Shown here: in pieces, positions 36,123-44,981 of the stretch
Position numbering within the stretch: the first letter of the stretch is position 1
Layout of the letters: every line of letters begins with the position of its first letter
Source of the DNA: an uncultured Flavihumibacter sp.
Lineage (GTDB): Bacteria; Bacteroidota; Bacteroidia; Chitinophagales; Chitinophagaceae
DNA: 56,146 nt
Reading direction: 5' to 3'
NCBI GenBank assembly: GCA_946482545.1
Contig: CAMLRX010000009.1
Location: 1 to 56,146, forward strand
The notes under the pieces: generated by a model
The model's database searches: none
Told to the model about the DNA's origin: nothing
Seen by the model: only the letters and a program-made list of their open reading frames with translations
Position numbers and translations under genes: made by a program

Positions 36123-36920
36123 ATGGGTCAGAAAACAAATCCTATTGGTGCAAGGTTGGGAATCATCCGCGGATGGGAGTCTAACTGGTATGGTGGTAAA
36201 AAAGATTATGCCCAGAAGCTGATCGAAGACAATAAGATCAGGACTTATCTGAACGCGCGTATCAACAAAGGTGGTATCGCCAAGATCGTGATCGAGCGTA
36301 CGCTGAACAAACTGATCGTGACCATTCATACTTCCAAGCCTGGCATCATCATAGGTAAGGGTGGTAATGAGGTGGACCGCATCAAGGAAGAACTGAAAAA
36401 GTTGACCGGTAAGGAAGATGTACAGATCAACATCCTGGAGATCCGTCGCCCCGAACTGGATGCCAACATCGTTGGTGATACTATTGCCAAGCAGATCGAA
36501 AACAGGATCAACTACAAACGCGCCATCAAAATGTCTATCGCTTCCGCACTCCGTATGGGCGCCGAAGGGATCAAGGTAAAAGTGAGCGGTCGTTTGGGTG
36601 GTGCGGAAATCGCACGTTCCGAAGAGATCAAACAAGGTCGTGTTCCCCTGCATACACTTCGTATGGACATTGACTACGCCAATGTTTTCGCCCTTACAGT
36701 ATACGGTAAAATCGGTATCAAAGTTTGGATATCCAAAGGTGAAGTGCTCGCTAAGAGAGACCTGAACCCCAACTTCGTAGGCGGTAAGAGCGATGTGAGC
36801 GACAGAAGAGGCGGTGAGCGCGGAGATTTCCGTGGTGGCGACCGTGGTGACCGTGGCGGACGTCCTGAAAGAAGGGATGACCGTGGTGGCGACAGAAGAG
36901 GCGGTGGCGGAAGAAGATAA
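36123..36920 (+). CDS. rpsC: 30S ribosomal protein S3 with Arg-Gly-rich C-terminal tail
   Basis: S3 forms the mRNA entry gate with S4 and S5 and has helicase activity. The KH domain is visible with [18 protein letters not shown] (about 75-92), and the S3 C-terminal domain with [14 protein letters not shown] normal S3 would end near residue 222. This one continues for about 40 residues as an RGG/RGD-rich tail (for example [18 protein letters not shown]). The 265-aa total is longer than usual. Direct DNA repeats such as GACAGAAGAGGCGGTG (36801 and 36892) suggest expansion by slippage. Confidence 0.97.
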   Translation: MGQKTNPIGARLGIIRGWESNWYGGKKDYAQKLIEDNKIRTYLNARINKGGIAKIVIERTLNKLIVTIHTSKPGIIIGKGGNEVDRIKEELKKLTGKEDVQINILEIRRPELDANIVGDTIAKQIENRINYKRAIKMSIASALRMGAEGIKVKVSGRLGGAEIARSEEIKQGRVPLHTLRMDIDYANVFALTVYGKIGIKVWISKGEVLAKRDLNPNFVGGKSDVSDRRGGERGDFRGGDRGDRGGRPERRDDRGGDRRGGGGRR

Positions 36921-36971
36921 TCCCCCGATCGTTGGTAATAAATTTCAATTAACTACTTAATATAACGTAAG

Positions 36972-37391
36972 ATGTTACAGCCAAAAAGAACGAAGCACAG
37001 GAAGATGCAGAAAATGCCTTCCAGAGGGAATGCCAAACGTGGTACCACCCTGTCGTTCGGTTCATTCGGTTTGAAGGCATTGGAAAATGTTTGGATGACC
37101 GACCGCCAGATTGAAGCCGCCCGTCAGAGCATGACGCGTGCCATGAAGCGGGAAGGTAATGTGTGGATCCGTATTTTCCCCGATAAACCCGTTACCCGCA
37201 AACCCGCCGAAGTAAGGATGGGTAAAGGTAAAGGTGCACCCGATCATTGGGCTGCTGTGGTGAAACCCGGAAGAGTACTGTTCGAAGCCGACGGTGTTCC
37301 CGTTGAAGTAGCGAAACACGCTATGGAACTGGCCGCGCAGAAACTGCCGATCAAAACCAAATTCATTGTGAGGAGAGATCTCCAAGCATAA
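36972..37391 (+). CDS. rplP: 50S ribosomal protein L16
   Basis: L16 helps position A-site tRNA on the 50S subunit. The 139-aa protein begins [15 protein letters not shown] and carries [16 protein letters not shown] and the [19 protein letters not shown] loop that contacts tRNA, where the Arg targeted by the RoxA/YcfD oxygenase in some bacteria is replaced by Asp-His-Trp neighbours typical of the family. Confidence 0.97.
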   Translation: MLQPKRTKHRKMQKMPSRGNAKRGTTLSFGSFGLKALENVWMTDRQIEAARQSMTRAMKREGNVWIRIFPDKPVTRKPAEVRMGKGKGAPDHWAAVVKPGRVLFEADGVPVEVAKHAMELAAQKLPIKTKFIVRRDLQA

Positions 37392-37420
37392 TTCGTTCAT
37401 CAACATAAATCGTATATACG

Positions 37421-37633
37421 ATGTCGTCTAAGAAAGTTGAATTTAACAAAAGCCTGAAAGATATCAGTGATGCGGATCTGAAGGCTAAAATCCAGGAAGA
37501 TGAACTGCGTCTGAAAAAGCTTGAGTTCGCGCACGCCATCACTCCTCTGGAAAATCCGGTGAGCATCCGCTCACTCAGAAGGGATGTGGCCCGTCTGAAA
37601 ACAGAATTAACTAAACGTGCATTGGGAGTTTAA
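37421..37633 (+). CDS. rpmC: 50S ribosomal protein L29
   Basis: L29 is a small two-helix protein next to the tunnel exit. The 70-aa sequence shows DLKAKIQEDELRLKKLEFAH and ENPVSIRSLRRDVARLKTEL, the two coiled helices of the family. It has a slightly long charged N-terminus. It sits 29 bp after rplP and 21 bp before rpsQ. Confidence 0.95.
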   Translation: MSSKKVEFNKSLKDISDADLKAKIQEDELRLKKLEFAHAITPLENPVSIRSLRRDVARLKTELTKRALGV

Positions 37634-37654
37634 TCCCGATATAAAAATTGAACA

Positions 37655-37912
37655 ATGGCTGAAAGAAATTTGCGTAAAACAAGGATCGGTGTGGTTGCCA
37701 GCAACAAGATGGACAAAACCGTTACCGTAGCCGTGGAAAGAAAGGTGAAACACCCTATCTACGGAAAGTTCGTAAAAAAGACAACCAAGTTCCACGCCCA
37801 TGATGAAAAGAACGAGTGCAGTATCGGCGACCTGGTGAAGATCATGGAAACCCGCCCCCTCAGCAAAACAAAACGCTGGAGGCTGGTTGAGATCGTGGAA
37901 AAGGTAAAATAA
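37655..37912 (+). CDS. rpsQ: 30S ribosomal protein S17
   Basis: S17 is a primary 16S rRNA-binding protein with an OB fold. The 85-aa protein contains [39 protein letters not shown] and [17 protein letters not shown], all standard landmarks. Confidence 0.97.
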   Translation: MAERNLRKTRIGVVASNKMDKTVTVAVERKVKHPIYGKFVKKTTKFHAHDEKNECSIGDLVKIMETRPLSKTKRWRLVEIVEKVK

Positions 37913-37967
37913 TCCCTCTGTTTTACATTATATAACAAGTTCCGGAAGAACTTAAAATTATTCAACG

Positions 37968-38336
<369 letters not shown>

Positions 38337-38398
38337 GATGCCCGGGCAGGTGCTTAACGCAGGTTTTTCCCGGATTTCCGGGGCGTTTGGCAATCAGC

Positions 38399-38429
38399 GT
38401 TGAGCATTCAGCAAAAAAGCATATCTTTG
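38399..38429 (+). promoter_or_regulatory. Internal promoter before rplX
   Basis: GTTG (38399-38402) and TATCTTTG (38422-38429) are spaced by 19 nt, close to full consensus. A GC-rich hairpin (CCCGG 38369-38373 with CCGGG 38378-38382) lies just upstream. The promoter would transcribe rplX onward with a leader of about 50 nt. Confidence 0.72.
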
Positions 38430-38486
38430 CACCCCCAAAAGGGAAACCTGGGGTGGCGTTTTATAAAAAACGATAAACATTTTACA

Positions 38487-38825
38487 GTGAGTACAAGATT
38501 CAAACCGAAGTTTAATATCAAAAAAGGTGACGCCGTAGTGGTGATCGCCGGAGACGATAAAGACCTGGCCAAACCCCGCCAGGTACTGGAAGTTTTCCTG
38601 GATAAATCACGCGTTCTGGTGGAAGGTGTGAACATCGTGACCAAACATACCAAACCTTCAGCCCAGAATACTAAAGGTGGTATCGTTAAAAAAGAAGCCC
38701 CCATCCACATCTCTAACGTGATGTTGTGGGACGCTAAAGCTGGTAAAGCCACCCGCGTTACCCGCAGCCGTGAAACCGGTAAATTAGTTCGTATTGCAAA
38801 AAAATCAGGGGAGGTAATTAAATAA
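38487..38825 (+). CDS. rplX: 50S ribosomal protein L24
   Basis: L24 starts 50S assembly by binding the 5' end of 23S rRNA. The KOW core is [20 protein letters not shown]. The frame is open from TTG 38400, which would add 29 residues unlike any L24 and would place the coding start inside the internal promoter. GTG 38487 gives VSTRFKPKF, read as MSTRFKPKF, the family's usual start, and 112 aa. The stop overlaps the rplE start by one base. Confidence 0.95.
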   Translation: MSTRFKPKFNIKKGDAVVVIAGDDKDLAKPRQVLEVFLDKSRVLVEGVNIVTKHTKPSAQNTKGGIVKKEAPIHISNVMLWDAKAGKATRVTRSRETGKLVRIAKKSGEVIK

Positions 38826-39403
38826 TGAGTACCGTAAACTATTCTCCAAGACTGGCAGAAAAATACTCCAATGAGGTATTACCTGCCTTGATGAAAAAGT
38901 TTGGTTACAAAAGCATCATGCAGGCACCCAAACTTACCAAAATCTGTCTGAACCGCGGCGTGAATGGCGCAGTGGCCGACAAGAAACTGGTGGACATTGC
39001 CGTGGATGAACTCTCTACCGTTACTGGTCAGAAAGCTGTTCCCACCATGTCTAAAAAAGACATCTCCAACTTCAAACTGCGTAAGAACATGCCCATCGGT
39101 GCACGTGTTACGCTGAGAGGTGTTAAAATGTACGAATTCCTCGATCGTCTGATCGCTGTGTCCCTCCCCCGCGTACGCGACTTCAAAGGAGTGAACGACA
39201 AAGCTTTCGATGGCCGCGGTAACTATACACTCGGTGTTACAGAACAGATCATCTTCCCCGAAATCGATATCGATAAGGTGAATAAGATCACTGGTCTCGA
39301 CATCACTTTCGTTACTACCGCCAACACGAACGAAGAAGCTTACGAACTGCTGAAAGAACTCGGCATGCCGTTCAAAAACATTAAAAAAGAAAACGCTCAA
39401 TAA
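38825..39403 (+). CDS. rplE: 50S ribosomal protein L5
   Basis: L5 binds 5S rRNA and contacts P-site tRNA. The 192-aa protein has [19 protein letters not shown], the conserved [15 protein letters not shown] segment and [16 protein letters not shown]. It starts within the rplX stop (TAATG) and rpsN follows 3 bp after its stop. Confidence 0.98.
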   Translation: MSTVNYSPRLAEKYSNEVLPALMKKFGYKSIMQAPKLTKICLNRGVNGAVADKKLVDIAVDELSTVTGQKAVPTMSKKDISNFKLRKNMPIGARVTLRGVKMYEFLDRLIAVSLPRVRDFKGVNDKAFDGRGNYTLGVTEQIIFPEIDIDKVNKITGLDITFVTTANTNEEAYELLKELGMPFKNIKKENAQ

Positions 39404-39406
39404 ACC

Positions 39407-39676
39407 ATGGCAAAAAAGTCAGTAATAGCCAGACAAAAAAAGCGCGAAGCCACAGTTGCTAAATTTGCTGAAAAAAGAGCCGCGCTGAAAGAAGCAGGTG
39501 ATTACGCAGCATTGTCTCAACTGCCCCGCAACGCTTCTCCTGTAAGACTGAAAAACCGTTGTCAGCTCTCCGGTCGTCCCAAAGGATACATGCGTTACTT
39601 CGGTCTCGGAAGGGTGATGTTCCGCGACATGGCGCTTGCAGGAAAAATCCCTGGCGTGAAAAAAGCAAGCTGGTAA
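39407..39676 (+). CDS. rpsN: 30S ribosomal protein S14, zinc-independent form
   Basis: S14 belongs to the 30S head. The 89-aa protein is the longer form lacking the two CxxC zinc pairs; it has a single Cys in [19 protein letters not shown]. This form does not depend on zinc supply, so no zinc-responsive paralogue swap is implied from this copy. Confidence 0.97.
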   Translation: MAKKSVIARQKKREATVAKFAEKRAALKEAGDYAALSQLPRNASPVRLKNRCQLSGRPKGYMRYFGLGRVMFRDMALAGKIPGVKKASW

Positions 39677-39760
39677 GAACAACCGCTTGGTTACTGATAT
39701 CAAATTATTAATTGGATATCGCATTGTAAATCATTTTTATCATTTAACCTCAATCAAACA

Positions 39761-40159
39761 ATGGTTACTGATCCAATAGCAGATTTTCTGACGAGAGTAC
39801 GTAATGCGCAGATGGCCAACCACCGCATCGTGGAGATTCCTGCCTCAAACCTGAAGAAGCGTATCACTGAAATTCTGTACAACCAGGGTTATATCCTGAA
39901 GTACAAATTTGAAGAAGACAATAAGCAAGGGCTGATCAAGATCGCATTGAAATACGATCCTACCAGCAAACAACCCGCAATCAAGGCGCTGGAAAGAATC
40001 AGCCGTCCCGGTTTGCGTCAGTATGCAAAGCCTGAAGACTTCAAACGCGTGAAGAATGGTCTTGGTATCGCTATCGTAAGTACTTCCAAAGGAGTAATGA
40101 CCGATAAAGAAGCCAAAGCGCAGAATGTAGGCGGAGAAGTGCTTTGCTACATCTACTAA
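39761..40159 (+). CDS. rpsH: 30S ribosomal protein S8
   Basis: S8 organises the central domain of 16S rRNA and, in E. coli, represses the spc operon by binding a site in the rplE message. The 132-aa protein begins [18 protein letters not shown] and ends [19 protein letters not shown]. Spacing of 84 bp before it contains nothing distinct. Confidence 0.98.
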   Translation: MVTDPIADFLTRVRNAQMANHRIVEIPASNLKKRITEILYNQGYILKYKFEEDNKQGLIKIALKYDPTSKQPAIKALERISRPGLRQYAKPEDFKRVKNGLGIAIVSTSKGVMTDKEAKAQNVGGEVLCYIY

Positions 40160-40172
40160 ACTGAAATGTTAG

Positions 40173-40195
40173 CCGGGTCCGTTTTTCGGGTCCGG
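40173..40195 (+). other. GC-rich hairpin between rpsH and rplF
   Basis: CCGGGTCCG (40173-40181) pairs with CGGGTCCGG (40187-40195) through nine pairs including two G-U, with a five-T loop. No terminal T-tract is present. Confidence 0.6.
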
Positions 40196-40272
40196 TTCAT
40201 CATATACCCGGCGCACAAGCCTTTTAGTCGGGGCTGAACACGGGATAACTATCAACTAAAAAGTTTACGACT

Positions 40273-40827
40273 ATGTCACGTATCGGAAAAAAAATCATCA
40301 GTGTGCCTGCAGGCGTTACCATTACAGTAGCTGCCGACAATGTGATCACTGTAAAAGGGCCTAAAGGCGAACTGAAACAAGCCATCGACAGAGACATCAA
40401 GATCGAAGTGAAAGATGGTGAAGCAACCGTAACCCGTCCTACCGACCAGATCCGCCACCGCGCACTGCACGGTTTGTACCGTTCCCTGATCGCCAACATG
40501 GTGAAAGGTGTAACTGATGGGTTTGTTCGCAAGCTTGAACTGGTGGGTGTAGGTTATAAAGCCGCCAACCAGGGCAATATCCTCGACCTCGCACTGGGTT
40601 ATTCTCACAATATTATTTTCGAAATTCCCAAGGAACTGAAAGTGGTGACCGCCCAGGAAAAAGGGCAGAACCCCACCATCACCCTGGAAGGAATGGACAA
40701 GCAACTGATTGGCCAGGTGGCAGCAAAGCTCCGCAGCCTGCGTAAACCAGAACCGTACAAAGGTAAAGGTGTTAAGTTCGCTGGTGAAGTGCTTCGCAGA
40801 AAAGCTGGTAAATCTGCTGGTAAATAA
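40273..40827 (+). CDS. rplF: 50S ribosomal protein L6
   Basis: L6 sits near the factor-binding centre. The 184-aa protein has two related halves, starting MSRIGKKIISVPAGVTI and ending KPEPYKGKGVKFAGEVLRRK, the latter the conserved rRNA-binding loop. It follows a 113-bp gap with a hairpin. Confidence 0.98.
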   Translation: MSRIGKKIISVPAGVTITVAADNVITVKGPKGELKQAIDRDIKIEVKDGEATVTRPTDQIRHRALHGLYRSLIANMVKGVTDGFVRKLELVGVGYKAANQGNILDLALGYSHNIIFEIPKELKVVTAQEKGQNPTITLEGMDKQLIGQVAAKLRSLRKPEPYKGKGVKFAGEVLRRKAGKSAGK

Positions 40828-40874
40828 TTTTAAGCAATAATTCCCGGCAGTATCGGGAATATAAAATAAGAGAA

Positions 40875-41228
40875 ATGAACAACAAAGTAATAAGAAGGCA
40901 GAAGATCCGCTACAGGATCCGCAGGAAAGTAGCAGGTACAACTGCGAAACCACGCCTCAGTGTTTTCAGAAGCAATGCTGATACTTATGTACAACTGATC
41001 AATGATGAAAATGGTCAGACTTTGGCTTCCGCTTCCACCAGGGATAAAGATATCGCTGCGCAGAAAGGTACCAAATCCGAAAAGTCTAAGCTGGCAGGAC
41101 AGGCAATCGCCCGCAAAGCCGCTGAACTGGGTATCACCACCTGCGTATTCGATCGTGGCGGATATCTCTACCACGGCCGTGTAAAGTCTATCGCTGACGG
41201 CGCCCGTGAAGGGGGTCTTCAGTTCTAA
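40875..41228 (+). CDS. rplR: 50S ribosomal protein L18
   Basis: L18 binds 5S rRNA with L5. The 117-aa protein shows the basic start RRQKIRYRIRRKVAGT, the KPRLSVFRSNADTYVQLI core and the C-terminal FDRGGYLYHGRVKSIADGAR. Confidence 0.97.
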   Translation: MNNKVIRRQKIRYRIRRKVAGTTAKPRLSVFRSNADTYVQLINDENGQTLASASTRDKDIAAQKGTKSEKSKLAGQAIARKAAELGITTCVFDRGGYLYHGRVKSIADGAREGGLQF

Positions 41229-41303
41229 TTATCCCTTTGGGAACGAACCAAATCAAAAAAGTAAACATCAACCGGCTTTGTCCGGTACAACAGAATAACT
41301 ACA

Positions 41304-41822
41304 ATGGCAAAAGTAAACTTAAACAAGGTTAAAGCCGGCGACCTCGAACTGAAGGAGAAGGTGGTTGCTATTAACAGGGTGGTGAAAACTACAAAAGGCG
41401 GTCGTGCCTTCAGTTTCTCCGCACTGGTGGTAGTAGGGAACGAAAGCGGCGTGGTAGGTCACGGTTTAGGTAAAGCCAAAGAAGTTCAGGAAGCCATCAC
41501 CAAAGGAATTGAAGATGCGAAGAAAAATCTCATCAAAGTTCCCGTAATGCACGGCACTATTCCTCACGACCAACTGGCTAAAGAAGGCGCTGCAAAAGTG
41601 CTCATCAAGCCAGCCGCACACGGTACCGGTGTAATCGCCGGAGGCAGCATGCGCGCCGTTCTGGAAAGCGCAGGTGTTACCGACGTACTCGCCAAATCCC
41701 TGGGAAGCGCTAACCCGCACAACGTGGTTAAAGCAACTTTCAAGGCCCTGGCTATGCTGCGCGAACCAATTTCCGTGGCTAAGACACGTACCGTTGCCCT
41801 GAAAAAAGTATTCAACGGATAA
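41304..41822 (+). CDS. rpsE: 30S ribosomal protein S5
   Basis: S5 contributes to decoding accuracy and the mRNA entry channel. The 172-aa protein has [20 protein letters not shown], the spectinomycin loop region ([20 protein letters not shown], with no deletion evident) and the [19 protein letters not shown] segment. Confidence 0.98.
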   Translation: MAKVNLNKVKAGDLELKEKVVAINRVVKTTKGGRAFSFSALVVVGNESGVVGHGLGKAKEVQEAITKGIEDAKKNLIKVPVMHGTIPHDQLAKEGAAKVLIKPAAHGTGVIAGGSMRAVLESAGVTDVLAKSLGSANPHNVVKATFKALAMLREPISVAKTRTVALKKVFNG

Positions 41823-41906
41823 GCTGTTCCTCCGGGAACAACTGTTCAGAATATTGATTGAAAAGCATTTTTCACCCATAATAAACTGGCCCGAAAGGGT
41901 AGTTGT

Positions 41907-42086
41907 ATGAGCAAGATAAAGATCACCTTAGTAAAAAGTCCCATCGACAGACCAGAGCGCCAGAAGCTGACGCTCCAGGCTTTGGGTTTGAACAAGCTGA
42001 ACTCTACAAAAGAAGTGGAAGCTACCGACTCCATCCGTGGTATGGTGCGTAAGGTTAGCCATCTCGTGAAAGTAGAAGAAGCCTAA
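41907..42086 (+). CDS. rpmD: 50S ribosomal protein L30
   Basis: A 59-aa protein encoded between rpsE and rplO. It reads MSKIKITLVKSPIDRPERQ, then LTLQALGLNKLNSTKEVEAT and IRGMVRKVSHLVKVEE, the complete L30 pattern with its short beta-alpha-beta fold. ATG 41907 is the only sensible start, and the stop is TAA 42084-42086. It lies in the normal spc-operon position, 48 bp before rplO. Confidence 0.96.
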   Translation: MSKIKITLVKSPIDRPERQKLTLQALGLNKLNSTKEVEATDSIRGMVRKVSHLVKVEEA

Positions 42087-42134
42087 TTTTAATTGCGAGG
42101 GGTTGTTGCCCCGTTGAGTAAAAAACAAACAATC

Positions 42135-42584
42135 ATGAAATTACATCAGTTACAGCCTGCAGAAGGTGCAGTTCATAAAGAGAAACGTATTGGTCGTGGT
42201 GAAGCCTCCGGTAAAGGTGGTACTTCCACAAAAGGTAACAAAGGCCAGCAAAGCCGCGCCGGTTACCAACGTAAATTCGCGCACGAAGGTGGTCAGATGC
42301 CCATTCAGCGTCGCGTTCCAAAACGTGGATTCAAAAACAACAACCGTATCGAGTTCAAAGTATTCAACCTCGGTCAGATTGATCAGGTGGTGGAGAAATA
42401 CGGTATCACTGAGTTCACACTGGAAAACCTGTACATGAACGGGTTGATCAGCCAGACTGACTCCGTGAAAATCTTAGGAAACGGTGAACTGAAATCTAAA
42501 CTGACCTTCAAAGTAAACGCCATCAGCGAAAAAGCGAAGGCGGCAATTGAAGCGGCAGGCGGAACAGTTGAAATTGTGAAATAA
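42135..42584 (+). CDS. rplO: 50S ribosomal protein L15
   Basis: L15 is a late 50S assembly protein with a long basic extension. The 149-aa protein begins MKLHQLQPAEGAVHKEKRIG and continues RGEASGKGGTSTKGNKGQQS, the typical Gly/Lys-rich arm. The open frame extends to 42093, but ATG 42135 is the family start. A strong terminator follows before secY. Confidence 0.97.
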   Translation: MKLHQLQPAEGAVHKEKRIGRGEASGKGGTSTKGNKGQQSRAGYQRKFAHEGGQMPIQRRVPKRGFKNNNRIEFKVFNLGQIDQVVEKYGITEFTLENLYMNGLISQTDSVKILGNGELKSKLTFKVNAISEKAKAAIEAAGGTVEIVK

Positions 42585-42601
42585 TTTTTCCGTAACTTGC
42601 C

Positions 42602-42629
42602 AGACGCATTTAGGAATGCGTCTTTTTTT
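42602..42629 (+). terminator. Intrinsic terminator or attenuator between rplO and secY
   Basis: AGACGCATT (42602-42610) pairs perfectly with AATGCGTCT (42615-42623) around a TAGG loop and continues into seven T. It has all the marks of a strong terminator although secY starts only 35 bp later. Confidence 0.9.
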
Positions 42630-42663
42630 ATTTTGGGGTATTCACAACTAATTACTAACACCC

Positions 42664-43998
42664 GTGAAGAAATTATTTCAAACACTGAAGAACATTTGGA
42701 GCATAGACGAACTGCGCAGTAAGATCATTACTACCCTTCTTCTTGTTGCTGTTTACAGAGCCGGTGCACACATCGTTCTGCCGGGTATCGATCCCAATAA
42801 ACTAGACCTCAGCCGCGCCAAAGAAGGTGCGCTGGGACTGATTGATACTTTCGCAGGTGGTGCCTTCTCCATGGCCTCTATTTTCGCACTCGGTATCATG
42901 CCCTATATCTCCGCTTCCATCTTTATGCAACTGATGACGATACTCGTTCCCAGTATGCAGAAGATTCAGAAAGAAGGAGAAAGCGGACGGAAAAAGATCA
43001 ACCAATGGACCCGTTACCTCACCGTGGGTGTTACCCTCGTACAGGGCGCGGCTTACGTTGCTTATCTGAAACAATCCAGCCAGGGTGCTTTGATCGAAAG
43101 TTTCTCCCAATACTTCTGGTTGTCCACCGTTTTCACCCTTACGGCAGGTACCCTGTTCGTGATGTGGCTCGGTGAAAAGATTACTGATAAAGGTCTTGGA
43201 AACGGTACTTCCATCATCATCATGGTAGGTATCCTCGCCCGTCTCCCACAATCATTTGTGCAGGAATTGCAGGCAAAAGGTACCGGCGGTGGCGGTGGTA
43301 TCCTGATCTTCCTCATCGAGATGGCCGTACTGATCGCCATCATCATGGGACTGATCGTACTGGTACAGGGCGTGCGTCGTATTCCCATTCAGTATGCGAA
43401 GCAGATTGTCGGTAACCGCCAGTTCGGTGGAGCCCGTCAGTTCCTGCCGCTGAAAGTGAATGGCGCCGGTGTAATGCCGATCATCTTCGCCCAGGCCATT
43501 ATGTTCCTGCCTACCTTGTTCTCTTTCACCAAATTTGAAACCGGACAGGGTATCGCAAGAATTTTCTCTGACCCCAAAGATGCGGTGTACATGATCATTT
43601 ATGCTGTTGTGGTAATTGGGTTTACCTTCCTCTACACGGCCCTGATCTTTAACCCGAAACAAATTGCTGACGACCTGAAAAGGAACAACGGCTTTATCCC
43701 CGGTATCAAACCCGGCCAGCCTACAGCCGATTATATCGGTGCTGTAATGGACAAGATCACACTTCCCGGTGCCGTATTGCTGGCATTGGTTGGTATCCTG
43801 CCCGGCTTCGCGCAACGCCTAGGTGTAACGCAGGGATTCGCTTCCTTCTTTGGAGGTACTTCACTGCTCATCATGGTGGGCGTTGTACTGGATACATTAC
43901 AGCAGATTGAGACCCAGTTGCTGATGCGTCAGTACGATGGCCTGATGAAGACCGGTCGTATCCAGGGTCGCCAAACGGCTTCCCCGGTATCTATGTAA
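42664..43998 (+). CDS. secY: Protein translocase subunit SecY
   Basis: SecY is the channel of the general secretion translocon in the inner membrane. The 444-aa protein begins with GTG (MKKLFQTLKNIWSI), has ten predicted membrane segments, the plug region after RAGAHIVLPGIDP, and the RRIPIQYAKQIVG cytoplasmic loop. The last segment is LLIMVGVVLDTLQQIE, then MRQYDGLMKTGRIQGR. It is bracketed by terminators, so it may be an independently controlled unit. Confidence 0.98.
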   Translation: MKKLFQTLKNIWSIDELRSKIITTLLLVAVYRAGAHIVLPGIDPNKLDLSRAKEGALGLIDTFAGGAFSMASIFALGIMPYISASIFMQLMTILVPSMQKIQKEGESGRKKINQWTRYLTVGVTLVQGAAYVAYLKQSSQGALIESFSQYFWLSTVFTLTAGTLFVMWLGEKITDKGLGNGTSIIIMVGILARLPQSFVQELQAKGTGGGGGILIFLIEMAVLIAIIMGLIVLVQGVRRIPIQYAKQIVGNRQFGGARQFLPLKVNGAGVMPIIFAQAIMFLPTLFSFTKFETGQGIARIFSDPKDAVYMIIYAVVVIGFTFLYTALIFNPKQIADDLKRNNGFIPGIKPGQPTADYIGAVMDKITLPGAVLLALVGILPGFAQRLGVTQGFASFFGGTSLLIMVGVVLDTLQQIETQLLMRQYDGLMKTGRIQGRQTASPVSM

Positions 43999-44021
43999 TT
44001 CATTTTTAGATGTCATAGTAG

Positions 44022-44054
44022 CCTGTTGGGAGCGATCTCAACAGGTTTTCTTTT
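44022..44054 (+). terminator. Intrinsic terminator between secY and map
   Basis: CCTGTTGGGA (44022-44031) pairs with TCTCAACAGG (44036-44045), one G-U, capped by a GCGA tetraloop and followed by TTTTCTTTT. Confidence 0.9.
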
Positions 44055-44063
44055 AATAACAGT

Positions 44064-44873
44064 ATGCGTTCAAAGAATATGATTTTTTATAAAACGGAAG
44101 CAGAGATCGCAATCATGCAGCGCAATGCGCGCCTTGTGAGCCAGGGACTGGCCGAAGTGGCCGCTATGCTGAAACCCGGCCTTACCACACTTGAAATTGA
44201 TAAGTTCTGTGCGGATTATGTGAAGAAACAGGGCGGCATAGCCACATTCCTGAACTTCCACGGCTACCCCTTCAGCATTTGTGCTTCGGTGAATGATGTG
44301 GTGGTTCATGGATTTCCCAACGATACCCCGTTGAAGGATGGTGATATCGTAAGCATCGATCTCGGGATCACGAAGGATGGATATGTGGGAGAACACGCCT
44401 ATACTTTCATCCTTGGCAACGCAGCACCTGAAGTGATCGAACTGGTGAAAGTCACCAAAGAATCACTGTACAAAGGAATTGAAAAGGCGATCGCCGGCAA
44501 CCGGATTGGAGATGTGGCCTGGGCCATCCAGGAACATACTGAAAAGAAACACGGTTATGGTGTGGTCCGCGAATTGGTGGGGCACGGCCTTGGCAAAACG
44601 ATGCACGAAGATCCGCAGGTACCGAACTATGGCAAACGCGGAACGGGCACGATGCTGAAAGAAAACATCACCCTCGCCATCGAACCCATGATCAACCTCG
44701 GTAAAAAAGATGTTTATACCGAAGACGACGGCTGGACCATCCGCACCAAAGACGGAAAACCCAGTGTGCACTTCGAACACAATGTATGCGTGAAGAAAGG
44801 AAAGGCGCTGATTCTTTCAGATTATTCGGTGATTGAAGCGGCGGAAAGAGCGAATCCGGCGTTGACGAAGTAG
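44064..44873 (+). CDS. map: Methionine aminopeptidase type I
   Basis: Map removes the initiator Met from new proteins using a two-metal site. Expected ligands are Asp99 (VSIDLG), position 110, His in GHGLG, His in the MHEDP region, Glu in LAIEPM and Glu in HFEHNV. At position 110 the sequence is GYVGEHAYTF, giving Glu where the E. coli enzyme has Asp108. The other ligands are conserved. The protein is 269 aa from ATG 44064; ATG 44079 (MIFYKTEAEI) is an equally natural start. The terminator upstream leaves its promoter unclear. Confidence 0.96.
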   Translation: MRSKNMIFYKTEAEIAIMQRNARLVSQGLAEVAAMLKPGLTTLEIDKFCADYVKKQGGIATFLNFHGYPFSICASVNDVVVHGFPNDTPLKDGDIVSIDLGITKDGYVGEHAYTFILGNAAPEVIELVKVTKESLYKGIEKAIAGNRIGDVAWAIQEHTEKKHGYGVVRELVGHGLGKTMHEDPQVPNYGKRGTGTMLKENITLAIEPMINLGKKDVYTEDDGWTIRTKDGKPSVHFEHNVCVKKGKALILSDYSVIEAAERANPALTK

Positions 44874-44898
44874 CCTCACCCCGCCCCAAACCCAAACA

Positions 44899-44935
44899 AC
44901 GCCTTGCGTCCTTGCTCCCTTGCGTCTTTGCGTGA
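44899..44935. repeat. Second copy of the GCGTCTTTGCGT-type intergenic repeat
   Basis: These 37 bases match 26584-26620 at 33 positions in the same orientation. The inverted arm seen at the first copy is not present here. The copy fills much of the gap between map and the flavoprotein gene. Confidence 0.75.
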
Positions 44936-44981
44936 TACGAAGTAATGTATAGTAAGAAATAATCGCGCGAAAAACAACACC

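Noticed and set aside
38400..38486. N-terminal 29-residue extension of L24
   Set aside because: It would begin at TTG inside the promoter and does not match L24; GTG 38487 gives the family start.
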